Assembly (NCBI RefSeq): GCF_900314695.1
Contig: NZ_OMWD01000006.1
Location: 16,297 to 80,296 of the forward strand
Reading direction: 5' to 3'
Origin: an uncultured Methanobrevibacter sp.
Lineage (GTDB): Archaea > Methanobacteriota > Methanobacteria > Methanobacteriales > Methanobacteriaceae
Length of the DNA stretch: 64,000 bases
Of this stretch, positions 9,081 through 17,362 are shown in pieces. The position numbers and the translations under genes are program-made. Below the pieces are notes generated by a model. That model did not search any database. It saw nothing but the letters and a program-made list of their open reading frames with translations, and was not told where the DNA came from. How positions within the stretch are numbered: the stretch's first letter is position 1; every line of letters begins with the position of its first letter.

Positions 9081-9482
9081 ATGATATTGGATTCAAAAAG
9101 TTATAGAAAGGAATTTGAATATTCAAGCCTTGAAAAGGTTTTGCAAGAAAGGGACAGAATAATTAAATTCATGAAAGACTTTGAAAATGATGAATTGCCG
9201 GAAAAATATTATGAACGTGACCCAAGTCCTGAAACAATCTATCTTTTAAACATTGATTATTTAAAGGAAATTTGTGATTTGATAAAAATAAAAATGCAAA
9301 AGAAAGAAGATCCAAAACCGAAATTAGCTCCATTTCTTGCAATTGAAAAAATCCTATCAAAACTGGATGATGAAAAACAAAAGCATTTCCTTGAAGATTT
9401 AAAAATAAAAGATGAACAATTATATTATGAATATAAGGAATGGAAAGAAGGGGAAAACCTCCTGGATGAACAATCCATGTAA
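9081..9482 (+). CDS. Hypothetical protein, charged and helical
   Basis: A 133-residue protein I do not recognise. It is rich in Lys and Glu, mostly predicted helical by composition, and has no signal peptide, membrane segment or cysteine motif (one Cys, in KEICDLIKIK). The segments LEKVLQERDRIIKFMKDF and FLAIEKILSKLDDEKQKHF look amphipathic. The ORF has its own start with GGAG upstream and normal codon use, so it is probably a real cytoplasmic protein. It lies alone between gatA and the amidotransferase gene, with an origin-box-like sequence after it. Confidence 0.65.
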   Translation: MILDSKSYRKEFEYSSLEKVLQERDRIIKFMKDFENDELPEKYYERDPSPETIYLLNIDYLKEICDLIKIKMQKKEDPKPKLAPFLAIEKILSKLDDEKQKHFLEDLKIKDEQLYYEYKEWKEGENLLDEQSM

Positions 9483-9535
9483 ATTTGAAATTCAAACCAT
9501 CCCATTAAATAGTTTTCAAAACATCATCATCAAAT

Positions 9536-9548
9536 TTTACACTTGAAA
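9536..9548 (+). other. Isolated origin-box sequence (ORB-like)
   Basis: TTTACACTTGAAA is an exact copy of the 13-bp box repeated in the origin region at 19.7-20.1 kb. It is followed by TACACCTCT, the same kind of extension as the origin copy at 20052. It lies in the 124-bp gap before the gene at 9607, 10 kb from the origin. Confidence 0.6.
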
Positions 9549-9606
9549 TACACCTCTAAATTTTATACACTATAAAAAACAATAGAATATAAGAGAGGTT
9601 ATTTTT

Positions 9607-11100
9607 ATGACAAAAATAGGGCTTGCTTATTTAAATGGGTCTGTTCCAGGATTTGAAGATTTTGGAAATCTACCTACAGATATAGTAAAAGAAAATGGTC
9701 TTGTTAATGGTATTAAAGCTTCACAAGAACTGGATGCATTAATCATCCCAGGTGGAACATTAATCGAATCCAATGACATAAACATGGGATTAAATACTGA
9801 AATTAAAAAAATGGCCCGTGACGGAAAACCGATTATTGGAATTTGTGCCGGCTTTCAGCTTCTTTCAAACCAGATAGATATCGGAAGAAAATCACCAGTA
9901 CCAATCGTTAAAGAAGGGCTAGGTTTAATTGACGTGAATTTTTCTCCATTAATTACAAGCGACCGAGTTAAGGCAAAAGTATTTGACAACTCATTTTTAG
10001 TAAAAAACCAGACAGAAGATGTTGACGGTTTTCACACTCATACCTATGGTAAAGTTGAAGGAGATGCCAAACCATTATTCTATTCAAAAGTTCAAAGAAT
10101 GAATTATGGAGATACAAACGAAAAAGGTGATTATAACATCTTTTCTGGAGCATGTAACGATGATGGTAATGTCATCGGTACCATGATTCATGGCATCCTA
10201 GATGAAAACCCAATTCTTGTAGAAAACCTAAGGGAACAAATAGATATACAAGACCTCGATGATATTTACAATAGAAATATACATGTCAAAAAATTCCTAC
10301 AGCATGAAGTAGGAATCAACACAAACATAAAAATACCTGAAATTAAACCTCTCAACAAACCCAAATACTTAATGATTGGAAGTAATGGCTCAGACTCAGG
10401 TAAAACTTTCATATTAACAGGCCTTGCAGGTGCAATCAGAAAAAGAGGTTATAAGGTTGCACTGCTAAAAGTAGGTCCTGACGTTCGTGATATCATACCT
10501 GGATTGTACCTGACAAAAGGAAAGATGGAAGATTTCGCATCCATAAAAATCGGTCATCTTGGATGGTGTGATATCGAATCTACAGTCGCGAAACTCAACT
10601 CATCTGACTATGATATCGTGCTTATTGAAGGTGTTATGAGTGTGTTTACAGGTCTTTTAAATGAAAAAGTACCATTTTCAGCTGCTGAAATTGCAATGTC
10701 ATCAAACATTCCTATGATTTTAGCTACAGGTGTAAACAAAGGTGGAATTGAATCTGCAGCTATAGACATTGTTTCACATGCCAATATGCTTGAAAAATTT
10801 GGAGTTTCAGTTGAGGCAGTTTTGCTCAATAAAGTATATAATGATGATATATTCGAAAATGTAGTACCATATATTAGGAATAATTCCAATGTCGAAAAAG
10901 TTCTAAAACTTCCTAAATTAAAAAATGCTGATATGAGAGGATTTATTCCTGAAGTTGAAATTAGATATGAATTATTTACATCATATGCAATGGAATTAAT
11001 TGAGAATAATTTAAATATTGATGAAATAATCGCAATGGCCCGTGAAGTCGAATTCAATAAAATTTATACATTTGATGAAATTAAAAGTAAAGTGATATAA
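9607..11100 (+). CDS. CobB/CobQ-like glutamine amidotransferase with reversed domain order
   Basis: A 497-residue, two-domain protein. The N-terminal half (about 1-210) is a class I glutamine amidotransferase of the CobB/CobQ type: nucleophile Cys80 in GICAGFQLL and the later His195 in GTMIHGILDENP. The C-terminal half (about 250-480) is the ATP-binding amide synthetase domain, with P-loop GSNGSDSGKTF (Lys266) and VLIEGVMSVF. In CbiA, CobQ and CfbB the synthetase domain comes first, so the order here is reversed. It therefore should amidate some carboxylate with Gln and ATP, but it is not safely any of the known cobyrinate or sirohydrochlorin enzymes. A GAGGT ribosome binding site precedes the ATG; the stop overlaps the next gene's start. 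Confidence 0.75.
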   Translation: MTKIGLAYLNGSVPGFEDFGNLPTDIVKENGLVNGIKASQELDALIIPGGTLIESNDINMGLNTEIKKMARDGKPIIGICAGFQLLSNQIDIGRKSPVPIVKEGLGLIDVNFSPLITSDRVKAKVFDNSFLVKNQTEDVDGFHTHTYGKVEGDAKPLFYSKVQRMNYGDTNEKGDYNIFSGACNDDGNVIGTMIHGILDENPILVENLREQIDIQDLDDIYNRNIHVKKFLQHEVGINTNIKIPEIKPLNKPKYLMIGSNGSDSGKTFILTGLAGAIRKRGYKVALLKVGPDVRDIIPGLYLTKGKMEDFASIKIGHLGWCDIESTVAKLNSSDYDIVLIEGVMSVFTGLLNEKVPFSAAEIAMSSNIPMILATGVNKGGIESAAIDIVSHANMLEKFGVSVEAVLLNKVYNDDIFENVVPYIRNNSNVEKVLKLPKLKNADMRGFIPEVEIRYELFTSYAMELIENNLNIDEIIAMAREVEFNKIYTFDEIKSKVI

Positions 11101-11516
11101 TGGCTCTTAATTTAAGTCCCGAAACAGGCGTTAAACTTACAAAAAAAGATCGTGCACATGTACTGAAAAAAATGAAACAGGGATGGAAAGCAACTTGTCT
11201 TATTCCTGACTATATCTTTGATGAAAATGGAGATATTCAGATTGCATCCGACATTAACAGACGTGTGGTAAAGACAGTCAGATTCAAGGATGACGGAATC
11301 CATATTGAAAAGGCTTTGAAAACTAAGACATTAAGGATTCCTTGGATAAAAATAATAGCTATAAATCAATCAAAAGAAGTTAAGGACGGTTTGGAAATAC
11401 AAATGAATGACGGAAGATATGTTGCATTCAGCATTTACAATTCCTATAAAATAAAACAGATTACAGAATTTATAGCTAATTATATTGTAGATAAAAAAAA
11501 GAATAATTTAAATTAA
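11100..11516 (+). CDS. Hypothetical protein translated with the amidotransferase
   Basis: A 138-residue protein of unknown family. Its ATG overlaps the upstream stop codon by one base (TAATG), so it is translationally coupled to the CobB/CobQ-like enzyme. The N-terminal third is very basic (KKDRAHVLKKMKQGWKA); the rest looks like alternating beta strands and a C-terminal helix, possibly a PH-like fold (IHIEKALKTKTLRIPWIKI, LEIQMNDGRYVAFSI). No signal peptide or membrane helix. It ends exactly next to the convergent ribB gene with no spacer. Confidence 0.7.
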   Translation: MALNLSPETGVKLTKKDRAHVLKKMKQGWKATCLIPDYIFDENGDIQIASDINRRVVKTVRFKDDGIHIEKALKTKTLRIPWIKIIAINQSKEVKDGLEIQMNDGRYVAFSIYNSYKIKQITEFIANYIVDKKKNNLN

Positions 11517-12200
11517 TTATTCTTCTAAATATTTATTAATGATATCTTCGCCTCTAAGCAAGATTAATCCATTCTCTTCAGCATATTTGCGAGCATCGGC
11601 GATTGAAGTAGCCTGTCCGGTTTCACCATCCATCATTTCACAAACTACACATACCGGAGTAACACCTGCAAGTTCACATAATGCAAGACCTATTTCAGTG
11701 TGTCCCCTTCTATTTTTTACAAGTCCGTCCGCTCCTCTTAAAAGACAAACATGCCCAGGAGATCTAAAAGTAGCTCCGAATTCATCAAATCTTTCATCTT
11801 TCATCATTAAAGCCATTTCACTAATGGTCATTGCTCTGTCATGATCTGTTACACCTGTGAAAGATTTTCTGTGATTGGTCCAAATTGAAAAGGAAGACCT
11901 TTCATCATATGGAATATCATTTGGTGCAAGTTCAGCAAGTTCTGGATATTTTTCACATGCAGCTTGCATAATATCAACCATAAACGGTAATTTAATTGCT
12001 TCACAAAAATCAGAATGTAGACAGTTACAAATTAAACCACCAGCATCATTTCTCATGGTTGCAATTGATTTAGGGGTTACGAATTCGGAAGCGATAATCA
12101 TGTCAACTTCGCCTTCCCTATCATCATCATCAAAAACAAGTACGAATTCACCGTTTCTAATAGCTTCTAAAGCTTTATCTAAGTTTGTTTCTTGATTCAT
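11517..12200 (-). CDS. ribB: 3,4-dihydroxy-2-butanone 4-phosphate synthase
   Basis: A 227-residue enzyme that turns ribulose 5-phosphate into the four-carbon unit of riboflavin, plus formate. The acidic metal-binding loop DDDDREGEVDMI, the NDAGGLICNCLH segment and RRGHTEIGLALCELAG (catalytic His/Glu) are intact. The long insert (DIPYDERSSFSIW...THRKSFTGVTDHDRA) matches the archaeal single-function form, as in Methanocaldococcus, and there is no fused GTP cyclohydrolase II. The ribosome binding site AAGGAG lies 8 bases before the ATG. An FMN riboswitch with its own TATA box sits upstream, so this gene is likely shut off when FMN is plentiful. Confidence 0.95.
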   Translation of the reverse strand: MNQETNLDKALEAIRNGEFVLVFDDDDREGEVDMIIASEFVTPKSIATMRNDAGGLICNCLHSDFCEAIKLPFMVDIMQAACEKYPELAELAPNDIPYDERSSFSIWTNHRKSFTGVTDHDRAMTISEMALMMKDERFDEFGATFRSPGHVCLLRGADGLVKNRRGHTEIGLALCELAGVTPVCVVCEMMDGETGQATSIADARKYAEENGLILLRGEDIINKYLEE

Positions 12201-12254
12201 AGTAATATCTCCTTATTTACTAGAACCAGGGCTAAAAATAACTACAATCTATTA

Positions 12255-12380
12255 CTTCTCTTCCATCCGGACTATCACCGTCGGTTTTGGAATTTCACCA
12301 AATCAACACTTAGTTTGTGCTCGTGGACTTATTTTATCAAAATCACCACCGGTGGGGAATTGCACCCCGCCCTGAGAACG
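12255..12380 (-). ncRNA. FMN riboswitch (RFN element)
   Basis: The minus strand carries all conserved blocks of the FMN aptamer in order: CAGGGCGGGGUGCAAUUCCC, CACCGGUGGU, AAGUCCACGAGC, GAUUUGGUGAAAUUCC, AAAACCGACGGUGAUAGUC and CGGAUGGAAGAGAAG. UUCUC at the 5' end pairs with GAGAA at the 3' end to close helix P1. It ends 54 bases before the ribB ATG. A GCCCUG in the connecting segment is complementary to CAGGGC at the aptamer's 5' side, and the ribB ribosome binding site follows within 20 bases, which suggests control of translation. FMN riboswitches are overwhelmingly bacterial. Confidence 0.95.
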
Positions 12381-12400
12381 TATTATCAAATATATTAGTC

Positions 12401-12410
12401 ATATATAAAA
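12401..12410 (-). promoter_or_regulatory. TATA box for the riboswitch-ribB transcript
   Basis: On the minus strand this reads TTTTATATAT, preceded by an A-rich BRE-like stretch. Transcription starting about 25 bases downstream would begin right at the 5' end of the FMN aptamer, so the riboswitch controls ribB but not ribK, which lies upstream and appears to end in its own T tract. Confidence 0.55.
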
Positions 12411-12454
12411 AACTTTTTGGTAAATCTGTAAAAATATAAAATTAATTAAAAAAA

Positions 12455-12829
12455 TTAGAACTCCAAAGATACAATGTCACCATCGGCAAGATTGTACTCA
12501 TCCCTTAACTTCTTTTCACAAATGAATTCCAGATAATTTTCTTCATGAGTGGTCTTGGCAGGAAAGACAATAGCTCCATTAACATTATCATTTAATATTG
12601 CTTCAATATATTTTACAGCTCCAAATTCAGTATCTGGCTTTATTAAATTTTCACACTCATTTTTGATTTTATTAATCTCGCCAAGATATTCTTCACTAAC
12701 TATGACATTTAAAGTTCCGGGATATGGAATAAAACCCAAATTTTTTTCAAACTCTTTAGTGTAAAATTCCTGTGATAGAAAATATGATCCTTTCCCCAAA
12801 CCGCTTACTATTTCACCCTCTATTTTCAT
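12455..12829 (-). CDS. ribK: CTP-dependent riboflavin kinase
   Basis: A 124-residue archaeal riboflavin kinase (formerly DUF120), which makes FMN using CTP rather than ATP. Hallmarks are GEIVSGLGKGSYFLS at the N-terminus, LGFIPYPGTLNVIV and the C-terminal RDEYNLADGDIVSLEF. It is the minimal single-domain form; some archaeal homologues carry an extra N-terminal HTH that is absent here. It lies upstream of ribB in the same direction, as in Methanocaldococcus. The 5' end has GAGG just before the ATG. Confidence 0.93.
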   Translation of the reverse strand: MKIEGEIVSGLGKGSYFLSQEFYTKEFEKNLGFIPYPGTLNVIVSEEYLGEINKIKNECENLIKPDTEFGAVKYIEAILNDNVNGAIVFPAKTTHEENYLEFICEKKLRDEYNLADGDIVSLEF

Positions 12830-13051
12830 GAAAAAACCTCTAATTAAATTACATGTACTAATTGTTAATGTTAAAATATTTAATCATTTTTTTAATTTAG
12901 TTGAAATGTAAAATATTTTATTAAAACTTAATCTAACAAATATAGATACATAACTATAATTAACTCATTTTTGTTATAAATATTTTAAAGAAATTTATTT
13001 TAACTATCATGAATATAAATACTATCACAAATTATTTTACAGGGTAATATA

Positions 13052-14698
13052 ATGGAAATAAAAACTATCTCATCGGATGTATTAATAATAGGATCTGGAG
13101 GGGCAGGTTCCAGAGCAGCAATAGAAGTTGATGATGCTGGTTTAAAACCCCTCATAGTTTCTAAAGGTCTTTCATTTAGATCTGGTTGTACTGGAATGGC
13201 TGAAGGCGGTTATAATGCTGTTTTCAAAACTGTAGACAAAGACGATTCAATAGAAGCTCACATGCACGACACCCTTAAGGGAGGAAGTTACCTCAACGAT
13301 GAAAAACTTGTTGAAATATTAGTCAATGAATCACCAAAAAGATTGATAGATTTGGAAAATTATGGAGCTCTATTTGACCGTCAGGAATCAGGTGAAATTG
13401 ATCAAAGACCATTCGGTGGGCAATCTTTTAGAAGAACATGTTATCAAGGAGACAGAACAGGCGCAGAATTGTTAAATGCACTTAAAGAAGAAATCATTAG
13501 AAGAGATATTGAATGTATTGAAGAAGTAATGATAACATCACTTGTATGCGAAGGCACACAGGTAATAGGTGCATGCGGATTTGATTTAAAAGATTCCAGT
13601 TTAATATATTTCCAAGCAAAATCAACAATATTGGCCAGTGGAGGAGCTGGTCAATTATACCCTGTAACATCAAACACATTCCAGAAAAATGGAGACGGAT
13701 ATGCAATAGCATTTAGAGCCGGAGCCAATTTGATTGATATGGAACAAATTCAATTCCACCCGACAGGTATGGTAAAACCAAAAACCAAAAGGGGAATTTT
13801 AGTAACCGAAGCAGTAAGAGCTGAAGGTGGAATCCTCCTAAACAAAGATGGTGAAAGATTCATGTCCAAATATGCTCCTGAAAAAATGGAACTAGCCACA
13901 CGCGATGTTGTTGCTCGCTCAATATATCATGAAATAATTGAAGGAAAAGGAACAGATGATGGAGGAGTCTATTTAGATATTTCTCATTTGGATGACGATT
14001 ATATTGATGAAAAACTCGAAACAATGGTTTTGCAGTTCGAAAATGTTGGTGTAGACATTAAACATGAGCCAATAGAAGTGGCTCCTACCGCACATCACTT
14101 TATGGGTGGTTTGAAAATCAATACTGATGCATCAACATCCCTTGAAAACCTATTTGGAGCAGGGGAAGTTTGCGGAGGAGTTCATGGAGCAAACCGTTTG
14201 GGAGGTAATGCACTGGCAGATACACAAGTGTTTGGAAAAATAGCCGGTGAAAGTGCATCCAAAGCCGCCAAACAAACCGATTTAAAAACCAATGAAGAAA
14301 TGGTTGAAAAAGAAGCTTCAAGAATTGAAGGAATTATCAAAAAAGGTACTATCAAACCACAGGAATTTAAGAACAGAATTAAAAAATTAATGTGGGAGAA
14401 AGTAGCTATTGTAAGAGATGAAAAAACATTAAACGAAGCTTTAGGTGAACTTCTAGAAATGCAAAAGGAACTGGACAGCCTTGACGTAAGTGAGAAAAAG
14501 CAGTATAATACCGAATTGGTAACAGCTCTTGAAGTAATCAACATGGTTGAAATATGTATTTTAACTGTAAAATCAGCAATACTTCGTAGAGAAAGTAGGG
14601 GTGCTCATTTCAGATCTGATTTCCCTGAAAGTCTAGATGAATGGAAAAAAAGTATTGTAATAAATAAAAATAAAATAGAATTTGAAGCTAGATATTAG
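13052..14698 (+). CDS. tfrA: Fumarate reductase/succinate dehydrogenase flavoprotein subunit (TfrA-like)
   Basis: A 548-residue flavoprotein. The N-terminal FAD site is VLIIGSGGAGSRAAIE; the histidine that usually binds FAD covalently lies in the substrate-side region, and QIQFHPTGM, LVTEAVRAEGG, APTAHHFMGG and GVHGANRLGGNALADT are the classical family motifs. In Methanothermobacter the equivalent subunit belongs to thiol:fumarate reductase, which reduces fumarate with coenzymes M and B. The iron-sulphur partner TfrB is not adjacent. A GGGTAATATA leader precedes the ATG. Its end overlaps the convergent deaminase gene by 11 bases. TfrA rather than a plain SdhA is inferred from the methanogen context. 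Confidence 0.85.
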   Translation: MEIKTISSDVLIIGSGGAGSRAAIEVDDAGLKPLIVSKGLSFRSGCTGMAEGGYNAVFKTVDKDDSIEAHMHDTLKGGSYLNDEKLVEILVNESPKRLIDLENYGALFDRQESGEIDQRPFGGQSFRRTCYQGDRTGAELLNALKEEIIRRDIECIEEVMITSLVCEGTQVIGACGFDLKDSSLIYFQAKSTILASGGAGQLYPVTSNTFQKNGDGYAIAFRAGANLIDMEQIQFHPTGMVKPKTKRGILVTEAVRAEGGILLNKDGERFMSKYAPEKMELATRDVVARSIYHEIIEGKGTDDGGVYLDISHLDDDYIDEKLETMVLQFENVGVDIKHEPIEVAPTAHHFMGGLKINTDASTSLENLFGAGEVCGGVHGANRLGGNALADTQVFGKIAGESASKAAKQTDLKTNEEMVEKEASRIEGIIKKGTIKPQEFKNRIKKLMWEKVAIVRDEKTLNEALGELLEMQKELDSLDVSEKKQYNTELVTALEVINMVEICILTVKSAILRRESRGAHFRSDFPESLDEWKKSIVINKNKIEFEARY

Positions 14699-16004
14699 CT
14701 TCTTTTAATTCTTTTAATTCTTTTATAGCCTTTCTAGCTTTGTCATAAATTTCTTGTTCATCCAAAACAACTAATTTTTTATTTTCCATCAATATTTTAC
14801 CATCACAAATGGTAGTGTCAACATTAGAACCATTAGCTGAGTAAATAATGTTTGAACTCAAATTGGAACTGTTTGGAACCATATTAGCTGAATCAGTATC
14901 AATCAAAATAATATCTGCCTTTTTGCCTACTTCAATGGAACCTATCTCATCTTCAAGTCCTAAAGCTTCTGCACCTTTAATGGTTCCCATAGTTAAAGCT
15001 TCATCTGAAGATAAGACTTTAGGGTCAAGTGTGGATACTTTCTGAAGCAAGCTTGCAGTCTTAAGCTCTTCAATCAAATCAAGATTATTATTTGAAGAAG
15101 CGCCATCAGTACCTATGCTTACGCAAACATCATTTTCAATCAATTTTGAAATAGGAGCGATACCTGAAGCCAATTTCATATTACTGCATGGATTATGTGA
15201 AACTTTGACATTGTTTTTCTTTATAATCTCTATTTCATTATCGTTTAACCATACACAATGAGCGGCAACAACATCTGGACCTAAAAATCCTATTTTATCC
15301 AAGTATTCAAAAGGTCTTAATCCTTTTTCTTGAGAAACATCATTAATTTCTTTTTCAGTTTCAGAAACATGTATATGAATTCCCATATTGTATTCGTCTG
15401 CTAGTTGGCGAACTTTAATCAACAATTCCTCTGATGCTGTGTAAGGAGAATGAGGTCCAAAGAATACTTTGATTCTTCCATTAGCCATTCCATTACAATT
15501 TTCATATAATTTAATATTTTCCTTAATTTCATTTTCCCTTCTTTCAGCATCTCCAAAATCAATCATTCCATATGATAAGACTGCCCTGATACCAGCTTCA
15601 TCTACTGCACGGGCAACATCCTCCATATAAAAATACATGTCACTGAAAGTTGTTGTACCTGATTTGATTAATTCAACGGCACCCAATAATGCCCCAATAT
15701 AACAATATTCTCCATTAAGATTTGCTTCCATAGGCCATATATGATCATTCAGCCAACTGTCCAAACTTAAGTCATCGGCTAAACCTCTAAACAATGCCAT
15801 TGATAAATGAGTATGAGTATTAATTAATCCCGGAAGTAATATTTTTCCGGTTGCATCGATTACCTTGTCAACATTTCCTTCATCGATTTCATCAGAAATT
15901 TCAGAAATAACATCATTTTTTATTAAAAGGGATTGTTCCTTATTTTCAAAGTTATTCGGATTTAAAATTAATGCATTTTTAATCAATATAGTATTATCCT
16001 TCAT
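14688..16004 (-). CDS. dadD: 5'-deoxyadenosine / S-adenosylhomocysteine deaminase
   Basis: A 438-residue amidohydrolase that should deaminate 5'-deoxyadenosine, S-adenosylhomocysteine or methylthioadenosine, feeding SAM salvage. Metal and catalytic motifs are complete: LPGLINTHTHLSMALFRG, FGPHSPYTASEE, IHIHVSETEKE, VAAHCVWL (His), SHNPCSNMKLASG and SIGTDGASSNNNLDL. It matches the MtaD/DadD family, of which the Methanocaldococcus enzyme is the known methanogen member. Exact substrate preference cannot be read. It lies upstream of nothing obviously related and overlaps tfrA tail to tail. Confidence 0.9.
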   Translation of the reverse strand: MKDNTILIKNALILNPNNFENKEQSLLIKNDVISEISDEIDEGNVDKVIDATGKILLPGLINTHTHLSMALFRGLADDLSLDSWLNDHIWPMEANLNGEYCYIGALLGAVELIKSGTTTFSDMYFYMEDVARAVDEAGIRAVLSYGMIDFGDAERRENEIKENIKLYENCNGMANGRIKVFFGPHSPYTASEELLIKVRQLADEYNMGIHIHVSETEKEINDVSQEKGLRPFEYLDKIGFLGPDVVAAHCVWLNDNEIEIIKKNNVKVSHNPCSNMKLASGIAPISKLIENDVCVSIGTDGASSNNNLDLIEELKTASLLQKVSTLDPKVLSSDEALTMGTIKGAEALGLEDEIGSIEVGKKADIILIDTDSANMVPNSSNLSSNIIYSANGSNVDTTICDGKILMENKKLVVLDEQEIYDKARKAIKELKELKEANI

Positions 16005-16046
16005 AATAACACCTAAAAAAAATAAAAAAAGTAGTTAAAAACTTAA

Positions 16047-16253
16047 TTATAAGTTTTTAATAGCTAATTTAATATCATCAGCTTTAATAGTTTTACGTTT
16101 TGCTATTTTAGCAACTTGAGTAGCTTCTTTAGCAACGTTACGAGCAACTTCTTCAACGTATGCAGCTAATTCTGCTTTTGCATCTTCACTAACTCTTTCA
16201 GCACCAGCTTCTTTGATGATTCTTGCAATAGGAGCTTTTGGTATTTCAGACAT
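16047..16253 (-). CDS. Archaeal histone
   Basis: A 68-residue histone-fold protein that wraps DNA as dimers and longer polymers. The sequence opens with MSEIPKAPIARIIKEAGAER and ends AKRKTIKADDIKLAIKNL, almost the HMfA/HMfB/HMtA consensus. I chose the ATG at 16253 because GAGGTG lies six bases upstream; an in-frame GTG three codons earlier falls inside that ribosome binding site. A 9-bp inverted repeat lies upstream in the leader or promoter. Confidence 0.96.
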   Translation of the reverse strand: MSEIPKAPIARIIKEAGAERVSEDAKAELAAYVEEVARNVAKEATQVAKIAKRKTIKADDIKLAIKNL

Positions 16254-16279
16254 AATTTTCACCTCGTAAATTTTATTAA

Positions 16280-16310
16280 AACTTAAGACTAATTCAATTA
16301 ATCTTAAGTT
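16280..16310. promoter_or_regulatory. Inverted repeat in the histone promoter/leader
   Basis: AACTTAAGA (16280-16288) and TCTTAAGTT (16302-16310) form a 9-bp inverted repeat with a 13-base spacer, 27-57 bases before the histone ATG. A TATA-like stretch (TTATAATGTATAT on the minus strand) lies just upstream, so the repeat overlaps the expected transcription start. It may be an operator or an mRNA leader hairpin. Confidence 0.4.
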
Positions 16311-16496
16311 AGATATACATTATAATATGACTTAATATTTAAATATTTTGCTTAAATAGTTGACAAAACAAAAAAATAAGAATAAATATTTAAAAGTAGT
16401 AAGATTTATAATGATTAATAATACTAAAACCTAAAAAAAAGTATTAAATAACACGATTACAAAAATATAAACATATAAAAAATTGGAAAGATTATA

Positions 16497-17357
16497 ATGA
16501 AAATAAAAATTGCTGTTCCTTCCAAAGGACGAATAAGTGAACCTTCAATAAATATTTTAGAAAAGGCAGGATTAGGATTAAAGGACAGAGAAAGCAGAAA
16601 ATTAATTTCTAAAACTTTTAATAAAGATATTGATGTTTTATTTGCAAGAGCATCAGATATTCCTGAATTTGTTCAAGATGGAATAGCAGATATTGGAATA
16701 ACAGGTATAGATTTAATAAAAGAAAGCGAAGCTGATGTTATCGAATTGCTTGATTTGAAATTTGGAAAAACAAATTTGGTCTTGGCGGCCCCTGAAGATT
16801 CAAACATCAAATCAATTGATGACATTACATCCGAAATGACATTAGCTACAGAATTTCCAACATTAACAAAAAAATATCTTGAAAAAAATAATCTAAATTT
16901 AAAAATCGTTAAATTAAGCGGATCTACAGAAGCGGCTCCATTTATAGGTGTTGCCGATTTAATAACTGATTTAACCAGTACTGGAACAACATTAAAAATG
17001 AATCACCTGGAAATTGTAGATACATTACTTAAAAGTTCAATAGTTCTTATCGCAAATAAAAAAAGTGTTGAAACTAAAAAGGATTTAATTGATTCAGTCA
17101 GTACCAGTATCAAAGGTGTATTGGATGCTGCACGTAAAAAATTATTAATGATGAATGTAAAAACAAAAGATTTGGAGTGTGTAAAAGAAGTTATGCCATC
17201 AATGGGTGGTTTAACAATATCTGAAGTATTGTCAGAAGAAGAAACTGTTGCAGCACAAGCAGTAATAGATGAAGATGAAGTTTTTGATCTAGTGAATAAA
17301 TTAAGGAATGCAGGTGCAAAAGATATACTTGTTGTGCCTATAGAAAGAATAATATAG
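16497..17357 (+). CDS. hisG: ATP phosphoribosyltransferase
   Basis: A 286-residue enzyme for the first step of histidine synthesis, joining ATP and PRPP. It opens with the conserved KIAVPSKGRISEPSINILEKAG, carries DIGITGIDLI, and has the PRPP-binding loop ADLITDLTSTGTTLKMN. The extra C-terminal ~75 residues (ending AKDILVVPIERII) form the allosteric histidine-binding domain, so this is the long form that needs no HisZ. Other his genes are not nearby. pyrB starts five bases after its stop. Confidence 0.95.
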   Translation: MKIKIAVPSKGRISEPSINILEKAGLGLKDRESRKLISKTFNKDIDVLFARASDIPEFVQDGIADIGITGIDLIKESEADVIELLDLKFGKTNLVLAAPEDSNIKSIDDITSEMTLATEFPTLTKKYLEKNNLNLKIVKLSGSTEAAPFIGVADLITDLTSTGTTLKMNHLEIVDTLLKSSIVLIANKKSVETKKDLIDSVSTSIKGVLDAARKKLLMMNVKTKDLECVKEVMPSMGGLTISEVLSEEETVAAQAVIDEDEVFDLVNKLRNAGAKDILVVPIERII

Positions 17358-17362
17358 AAAAG

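Noticed and set aside
10608..11057. Long antisense frame in the amidotransferase gene
   Set aside because: Opposite strand of a conserved P-loop domain and no start signals; a by-product of AT-rich codon use.
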